64,000 nucleotides of DNA from an uncultured Oscillospiraceae bacterium (GTDB lineage Bacteria; Bacillota; Clostridia; Oscillospirales; Oscillospiraceae). The DNA is taken from NCBI GenBank assembly GCA_944386985.1, contig CALXDD010000006.1, positions 38,236 to 102,235 on the forward strand, given 5' to 3'. Position numbers and translations under genes: made by a program. The notes beneath the pieces are model-generated. The model was not told the DNA's origin and searched no databases. It worked only from the letters and a program-made list of their open reading frames with translations. Position 1 is the stretch's first letter. Every line of letters begins with the position of its first letter. Below are positions 59,617 to 64,000 of this stretch, piece after piece.

Positions 59617-60420
59617 ATGACAGAGTTTCATTTTAATGCGGAGCTGGCCCAGCGCTATGGCGTGGACGGTGCGATTTTCCTCCATGCTATGGCCTTCTGG
59701 GTGGCGAAGAACCAGGCCAACGGCAGGCATTTCCACGACGGGCGCACCTGGACCTACAACACCCTGGAGGCCTTGGTTAAGCTGTTTCCCTTCTGGTCCC
59801 GTCGGCAGTTGGAGAGGATCATCGCCAAGCTCAAAGAGCAAGAGGCACTGCTGACCGGGAACTACAGTGAAGACAAGACGGACCGGACGGTCTGGTATGC
59901 TTTAGCGGACAGTGTGCTGAAGGTGTACGAGCTCCTTCTTCCCATTTCACCAAACGGTGAAATGCATTTCACCGAACGGGGAAATGGATTTCACGAAACG
60001 GTGAAATGTAATAAGGATACAGTTACTGACCAGTTATATATACCCCCTATAGTCCCCCAAGGGGGACCGAGTGAGGAGGCAGCCAAAAAGAATCGGCCCA
60101 GGGTGGGCAGGAGGCCCAAGACTACCGCAGAGTGGAAGCCGGAGCGGTTTGAAGCCTTTTGGACCTACTACAGTGCCAACGTGCGCAACGAAGACCGGCA
60201 GGCGGCCATCCGCGCCTGGGACAAGCTGAAGCCCGACGACGGACTGATTGCCCGAATTGGCCGGGCACTGGAGCGGCAGGTAGCCTCCCCCGGCTGGCAG
60301 GCCGGCATCGGCAAGCCCTATGCCAGCACGTACCTGAACAACGCACGGTGGGTGGAGGCGGAGACCCGGCCCCCTGCCAATGATCCGCCTGGTGAGGGGA
60401 GGTCCTACGGATGGCAGTGA
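59617..60420 (+). CDS. replisome organiser / replication initiator of the element
   Basis: The 267-residue protein starts with a winged-helix domain (FHFNAELAQRYGVDGAIFLHAMAFWV to WSRRQLERIIAKLKEQ) typical of phage and plasmid replication initiators. Three DNA repeats (59943-60008) lie within its own coding sequence, as lambda-type initiators carry their origin. The C-terminal part (KPERFEAFWTYYSANVRNEDRQAA) is like DnaD/helicase-loader tails. It overlaps the helicase gene by 10 bp and should bring DnaB to the origin. Confidence 0.82.
   Translation: MTEFHFNAELAQRYGVDGAIFLHAMAFWVAKNQANGRHFHDGRTWTYNTLEALVKLFPFWSRRQLERIIAKLKEQEALLTGNYSEDKTDRTVWYALADSVLKVYELLLPISPNGEMHFTERGNGFHETVKCNKDTVTDQLYIPPIVPQGGPSEEAAKKNRPRVGRRPKTTAEWKPERFEAFWTYYSANVRNEDRQAAIRAWDKLKPDDGLIARIGRALERQVASPGWQAGIGKPYASTYLNNARWVEAETRPPANDPPGEGRSYGWQ
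59943..60008. repeat. three 22-bp iterons; likely replication origin
   Basis: Copies 59943-59964, 59965-59986 and 59987-60008 share CATTTCACC-N4-GGTGAAATG with one or two changes each and stand back to back. Each is nearly palindromic. Because 22 is not a multiple of three, they are read in three frames and still stay open. Confidence 0.85.
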
Positions 60421-61793
60421 GCAGTCAGGCAAAGTTAGAGCACCAGCTGGACGCGGAGGGGGCTGTCATTGGCTCTCTGCTGATTGACCCGGACATTGCG
60501 GGAGATCTTCTTGCCGTCGTGTCACCGGAGGATTTCCTTAACCGAGCAAACCGACTGATCTACCAGACGGCCCGGGCGCTGTTCCGCTCCGGAAGTCCGG
60601 TGGACGCCATTACCATTCGGGACCGAATTGGTCCCAATTACAACGGCTACATGGTGGAGCTTATGGAAATTACGCCCACCAGCGCCAACTGGCGGGAGTA
60701 TGCCGCCCTCTGCCGGCAGCAGGCCAGTCTGCAGCGCGTCAGGGATTTGGCCCAAAAGCTGGGGGAGGCCGTCACCCTGGACGAGTGTCGCCCGCTGTGC
60801 GCGGACCTGGGGCAGCTGCTCAGCGACGGCCGCCGGACCGACGCCTGGACTATGCGGGAGATGCTGGACGATTTTTTCAACGCGCAGAACCCGAATGCCC
60901 CGGCACCGGAGTATGTTTCCTTCGGCCTGAGTCCGGTGGATGAGGGGGCTTTCACCGAGCTGGGTGACGTGGTCATGGTGGGCGGATATCCTTCCGACGG
61001 CAAGACGGCCCTGGCCCTTATGATGGCCTATCACATGGCAGAGCGGTACAAAGTGGGCTTTTTCTCCCTGGAGACCCGCAAGGGAAAAGTCCGGGACCGC
61101 ATGGTAAGCCATGTGGCACAGATCAGCGCCCGGGACATCAAAACCCGCAGTCTCTCTGAGGGGGACTGGTCCGCGCTGATCAAAAAGTCTGACGACATGC
61201 TGCGGCGGGACCTGACGGTGCTCCAGGCCTCCGGCATGACAGCCACGGAGATACAGGCTGTCAGCCGGGCATACGGGTTCCAGGTGATCTTTATTGACTA
61301 TGTGCAGCTGGTGCAGCCGGAATTGGACCGGCGGGCCAACCGGCAGGAACAAATGGCATCGGTCTCCATGTCTCTGCACACCTTTGCCCAGAAGACCGGG
61401 ACACTGGTGGTGGAGCTGGCCCAGCTGACCCGGCAGGAGCGCTCCGGCGGCTGGCGGGAGCCGGACATGCACGACCTCAAGGAGAGTGGCCAGTTTGAGC
61501 AGGACGCGGATATGATTTTTCTGCTGTTCCGGCCGGACCCCAAGGACAAGGAGCTCAATAAGGACCAGCATCGGATTTTAAAAATTGCTAAAAACAAGGA
61601 GTACAAGCTGGGGCGTTGGCCGCTGTATTTTGACGGAGACAAGCAGACCTTTTCTGTTCTGGCAGACGCCGCTGGCCGCAGCGTCATGCAGAGCTTGGTA
61701 GACGCCGGGCGGAAAGCCAAGGCCCAGAACCGTGAGGCAACTGGGCAAGTAAGTTTTACAGAGCTGGGGGAGACCCCGGATCTGCCATTTTGA
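60411..61793 (+). CDS. DnaB-like replicative helicase
   Basis: The 460-residue protein has a DnaB N-terminal domain (DAEGAVIGSLLIDPD) and a RecA-type motor with Walker A VGGYPSDGKTALAL near 190, Walker B VIFIDYVQLV near 290 and MHDLKESGQFEQDADMIFLL. The P-loop ends GKT instead of the usual GKS. It unwinds DNA at the element's origin. Confidence 0.9.
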   Translation: MAVSSQAKLEHQLDAEGAVIGSLLIDPDIAGDLLAVVSPEDFLNRANRLIYQTARALFRSGSPVDAITIRDRIGPNYNGYMVELMEITPTSANWREYAALCRQQASLQRVRDLAQKLGEAVTLDECRPLCADLGQLLSDGRRTDAWTMREMLDDFFNAQNPNAPAPEYVSFGLSPVDEGAFTELGDVVMVGGYPSDGKTALALMMAYHMAERYKVGFFSLETRKGKVRDRMVSHVAQISARDIKTRSLSEGDWSALIKKSDDMLRRDLTVLQASGMTATEIQAVSRAYGFQVIFIDYVQLVQPELDRRANRQEQMASVSMSLHTFAQKTGTLVVELAQLTRQERSGGWREPDMHDLKESGQFEQDADMIFLLFRPDPKDKELNKDQHRILKIAKNKEYKLGRWPLYFDGDKQTFSVLADAAGRSVMQSLVDAGRKAKAQNREATGQVSFTELGETPDLPF

Positions 61794-61809
61794 CAGGAGG
61801 TACATACCC

Positions 61810-62583
61810 ATGAGGGCGATTGCGATTGAAAACTTGAAAGGCGGGGTGGGGAAGACGGTGACCACCATCTCCCTGGCCCATATTCTGACGGAGACCTACG
61901 GCAAAAAGGTGCTGGTGGTGGATTGCGACGGGCAGTGCAATCTCACCCGGTTCTATCTCGGCGAGGTGCCGGACACCGTCACTCTGGCGGAGGTGCTGGC
62001 GGGGAACCACGAGCCCTACTGGCTGGACAATGTAATCGAAGTCAAGCCGGGGCTACAGCTGCTGCCGGCCAGTCAGGAGCTGTACCGGCTGGATTTAGCG
62101 GCCCTGCGTCGGGGGGCCTCAGGTCTCACTGCACTGCGAGACTTCCTGGAAGCCGTGGCCGAGGACGGCGGGGCGGACGTGGTGCTCTTTGACTGCCCGC
62201 CGGGGTTCACAGCGGCCTCCACCGCGGCGCTGATGGCCGCCGGGGAGATCATTGTGCCGGTGCTGATGGATGGATTTTCCGTGGAGGGCATGGCGGACAT
62301 GCTGCTGCAGGTGGCCTCCATGCGGGAGGTCAACCCGGCCCTCCGGGTGACGGGGGTGCTGATCAATCAGTGGCACCGCTGCCCGGCGGTGGAGCAGGGG
62401 GAGCAGCTGCTCCGCTCCATGCCCCTGCCGGTGTTCCGGCAGACCATCCGGCGGACGGACAAGGTGCCGGAGAGCACCTTCCTCAAGACAGCAGTGGTGG
62501 ACTACAGCGTCACCAGCGCCGCCAGCCGGGACTACCGGCTCCTCTGTCAGGAGATCTTCGGGGAGGTGGAGTGCTGTGGGTAA
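61810..62583 (+). CDS. ParA/Soj-family partition ATPase
   Basis: The 257-residue protein has the deviant Walker A ENLKGGVGKTVTT near residue 9, the LVVDCDGQCN switch near 38 and DVVLFDCPPGF near 120. It should move or position DNA together with a partner. It overlaps the DUF3102 gene by 8 bp. Partition genes suggest a stage in which the element exists as a circle. Confidence 0.9.
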   Translation: MRAIAIENLKGGVGKTVTTISLAHILTETYGKKVLVVDCDGQCNLTRFYLGEVPDTVTLAEVLAGNHEPYWLDNVIEVKPGLQLLPASQELYRLDLAALRRGASGLTALRDFLEAVAEDGGADVVLFDCPPGFTAASTAALMAAGEIIVPVLMDGFSVEGMADMLLQVASMREVNPALRVTGVLINQWHRCPAVEQGEQLLRSMPLPVFRQTIRRTDKVPESTFLKTAVVDYSVTSAASRDYRLLCQEIFGEVECCG

Positions 62584-63532
62584 GTTTGAGATCGGGGCTT
62601 TTGCCAAGAGCGTAATGGAGGCCACCGGCGACGGCCCCAAGGACATCGAGACCATCACCGGCGAAATCCTGGGTCTGAAGGAAAAGGCCGGAACTGCCAT
62701 CTTGGACATTGGCCGGAGGCTCATCGATGCCAAGGCACTGCTGCCACATGGGGAGTGGCTGCCCTGGCTGACGGAGCGGGTGGAGTTCTCCGAGCGGTCC
62801 GCCCAGAACCTGATGCGGCTGGCCCGGGAGTGGTCAAATCCGCAGGCGCTTGCGGATTTGGGGGCTACCAAGGCCCTGACCCTGCTGGCCCTGCCACGGG
62901 AGGAGCGGGAGCAGTTCCTGGCGGAGCACAATGTCATCGACATGTCTGCCCGGCAGCTGGAGGCAGCTATCCGGGAGCGAGACGAGGCGCTGAAGGCCGC
63001 CCAAGCGGCCAAGGCGGATGCCGCCACCGCCGAGGAGGCCCGAGCTAAGATGGAAGAGGACATGCGTCTGCTCAAGATCCGTATGTCCGGGGCCAATGAG
63101 GATCGGGAGCAGGCCATGGAGGCCGTGGCCCGGCTGGAGAAGGAACTGGCCGAGTTGAAGGAAAAGCCGGTGGATGTAGCGGTGGAGACTGTGGTGGATC
63201 AGGAGGCCGTTGAGAAGGCCCGGGATGAGATCCGAGCGGAGCTGAAGGAAAAGCTGAAAATTGCCCGCTCCCAACGCCGTGAGGCGGAGGATGCTCTGGC
63301 AGCTGTTCAGGCCCAGCTGGACCGCCTTCAGAAGGAAGAGAGGCGGGCGGCACTCTCCGCCGATAAGGATCTGGCTATGTTTGAGGTGCTGTTCACCCAG
63401 GGCCAGGAGCTGGCCAACAAGCTCCACGGACTCCTAATAAAGGCCCGGGGCCGGGAGGATCAGACTGCGGCCCAGGGGATGGAGAAGGCCCTCCGGTCCC
63501 TGGCGGAGGCCATCGGGAGGTGTGCGGAATGA
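62576..63532 (+). CDS. DUF3102-family coiled-coil protein, likely ParA partner
   Basis: GTG 62576 lies in the end of the ParA gene. The 318-residue protein starts with the DUF3102 region (GRRLIDAKALLPHGEWLPW and RSAQNLMRLAREW) and then has a long coiled coil (residues 135-290). The N-terminal part resembles ParB-type DNA-binding regions. A 27-nt palindrome within its sequence (62832-62858) recurs before the integrase. Partner-of-ParA is inferred from position. Confidence 0.82.
   Translation: MGKFEIGAFAKSVMEATGDGPKDIETITGEILGLKEKAGTAILDIGRRLIDAKALLPHGEWLPWLTERVEFSERSAQNLMRLAREWSNPQALADLGATKALTLLALPREEREQFLAEHNVIDMSARQLEAAIRERDEALKAAQAAKADAATAEEARAKMEEDMRLLKIRMSGANEDREQAMEAVARLEKELAELKEKPVDVAVETVVDQEAVEKARDEIRAELKEKLKIARSQRREAEDALAAVQAQLDRLQKEERRAALSADKDLAMFEVLFTQGQELANKLHGLLIKARGREDQTAAQGMEKALRSLAEAIGRCAE
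62832..62858. repeat. 27-nt palindrome, second copy
   Basis: 26 of 27 bases match 54506-54532, including both arms around GCGC. Here it encodes SNPQALAD in the DUF3102 protein. Confidence 0.7.
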
Positions 63533-63864
63533 TACAGGAGGCAATTCGAAAGCTGCGGGAACAACAGAGCAGGGTCAAGGAGCGCTCTCCTCAATGGATG
63601 GTGGCGGAGCAGCTGATGGATCTGGTGCGGGCAGAGCCCCAATGTGCAGAGATCCTTGCCCAGGATCTGGAGGTGGAGGCTATGTCCATTACGGAGGCTG
63701 AGAAGAAAATTAAAGCCTACGCCGATGGGCACAAAACCGGAAATTTTTCCTGTGTGACGCCGGTTGAGGCGGAGCGGGTCCTCCGGGAGTTCTACGGCCT
63801 GCCGGAGCGAGGAGCCGGGGCCACTGGTATCATCAGCCTGGATCTGGCTGACTTTCTGGGGTGA
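63529..63864 (+). CDS. PcfK / AcrIIA9-family-like protein
   Basis: ATG 63529 overlaps the previous stop (ATGA). The 111-residue protein has WMVAEQLMDLVRAEPQCAEIL in the middle and GHKTGNFSCVTPVEAERVLREFYGL at the end. I recognise this from PcfK-like proteins of Firmicutes mobile elements, the family that includes the Cas9 inhibitor AcrIIA9. Most family members have not been tested, so anti-CRISPR activity is only possible. Alternative: a conjugation or replication accessory protein. Confidence 0.6.
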   Translation: MIQEAIRKLREQQSRVKERSPQWMVAEQLMDLVRAEPQCAEILAQDLEVEAMSITEAEKKIKAYADGHKTGNFSCVTPVEAERVLREFYGLPERGAGATGIISLDLADFLG

Positions 63865-63869
63865 GCGCC

Positions 63870-64000
63870 ATGGAAGATGTGAGAAAGCTGGTGCCACGCC
63901 AGGCGCCGGAGTATTTTCTCACCTGGGCGGCGGAGATCTGTCAGGACGAGTTGGACACCCATGGCTTCCTCTACGAGCAGGAATGGGTGGATGATTGGGG
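63870..64000 (+). CDS. hypothetical protein, cut by the window end
   Basis: The frame from ATG 63870 stays open to the window end and begins MEDVRKLVPRQAPEYF, with an acidic, aromatic-rich continuation (LTWAAEICQDELDTHGF). It lies 5 bp after the PcfK-like gene in the same operon. No family is recognised from 43 residues. Confidence 0.6.
   Translation, partial: MEDVRKLVPRQAPEYFLTWAAEICQDELDTHGFLYEQEWVDDW

Noticed and set aside
1-64000. CRISPR arrays, rRNA genes, classical insertion sequences
   Set aside because: I saw no regularly spaced direct repeats with unique spacers, no rRNA-like sequence and no transposase. The repeated stretches found are palindromic elements, iterons and leader copies.

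Overview
The window looks like a stretch of chromosome from a high-GC (about 60%) gut Clostridia bacterium of the Oscillospiraceae type (Flavonifractor-, Lawsonibacter- or Intestinimonas-like). This is inferred from strong GGAGG ribosome sites, a Firmicutes-type glmU-prs-pth cluster, a BirA/BioY biotin switch, YesM/YesN-type two-component genes and many clostridial domain families. No marker gene fixes the species. 

Layout. 1-851: end of a thiamine operon (thiH, thiE). 927-1802: hemerythrin-CheX fusion. 1990-17304 (minus strand): a type VII secretion locus of about 15 kb read from a strong promoter at 17404-17432. It encodes a large FtsK/SpoIIIE-type EssC ATPase, a LytTR regulator, a YukD/EsaB-like protein, six small WXG100-like helical proteins, a vWA-TM-FHA protein, a PP2C phosphatase, an LXG-like glycine-zipper protein, a DUF4176 protein, a lipoprotein, and a lipase with its WXG-like part at the C-terminus. 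17712-25911: a uroporphyrinogen-decarboxylase-like enzyme divergent from a sugar-type ABC transporter and its YesM/YesN-like two-component pair. 26116-28372: an OmpR/HK pair. 28479-36364: core genes pth, prs, glmU-like, trmL, pgk, tpiA, gpmI. 37112-40745: a second UroD-like enzyme and an SLC13-type permease divergent from a LysR regulator, with a 39-bp perfect inverted repeat between them. 40842-43786 (minus): pyrF-pyrE-pyrB-pyrI behind a leader that looks like the enterobacterial pyrBI UTP-sensed attenuator. 44052-51693: DUF1284, bioY with a BirA operator, dCMP deaminase, cysteine desulfidase family, a 0.8-kb non-coding inverted-repeat mosaic, DUF1643, CBS-type pyrophosphatase, deoD and an SGNH hydrolase. 

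51709-52857: a retron. A structured msr-msd RNA with matching a1/a2 repeats and a branch-site AGC lies just upstream of a reverse transcriptase carrying the retron NAXXH and VTG motifs and a YCDD active site. 

53116-64000: the left part of an integrated mobile element (prophage or integrative element). Its left junction is a 46-nt 3' fragment of tRNA-Lys next to a tyrosine integrase. It carries two exported-protein cargo genes and three tandem repressor modules. Each module has its own diverged operators and a divergent early promoter. A rightward replication/partition operon follows: HTH proteins, a replisome organiser with three 22-bp iterons inside it, DnaB-like helicase, ParA, DUF3102 and a PcfK/AcrIIA9-like protein. 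The right end lies outside the window. 

The strongest candidates for something undescribed are the retron, the triple repressor/operator array, the pyr leader attenuator, and the divergent type VII locus with its reverse-arranged lipase. All are read by eye from sequence; no search or folding program was run.
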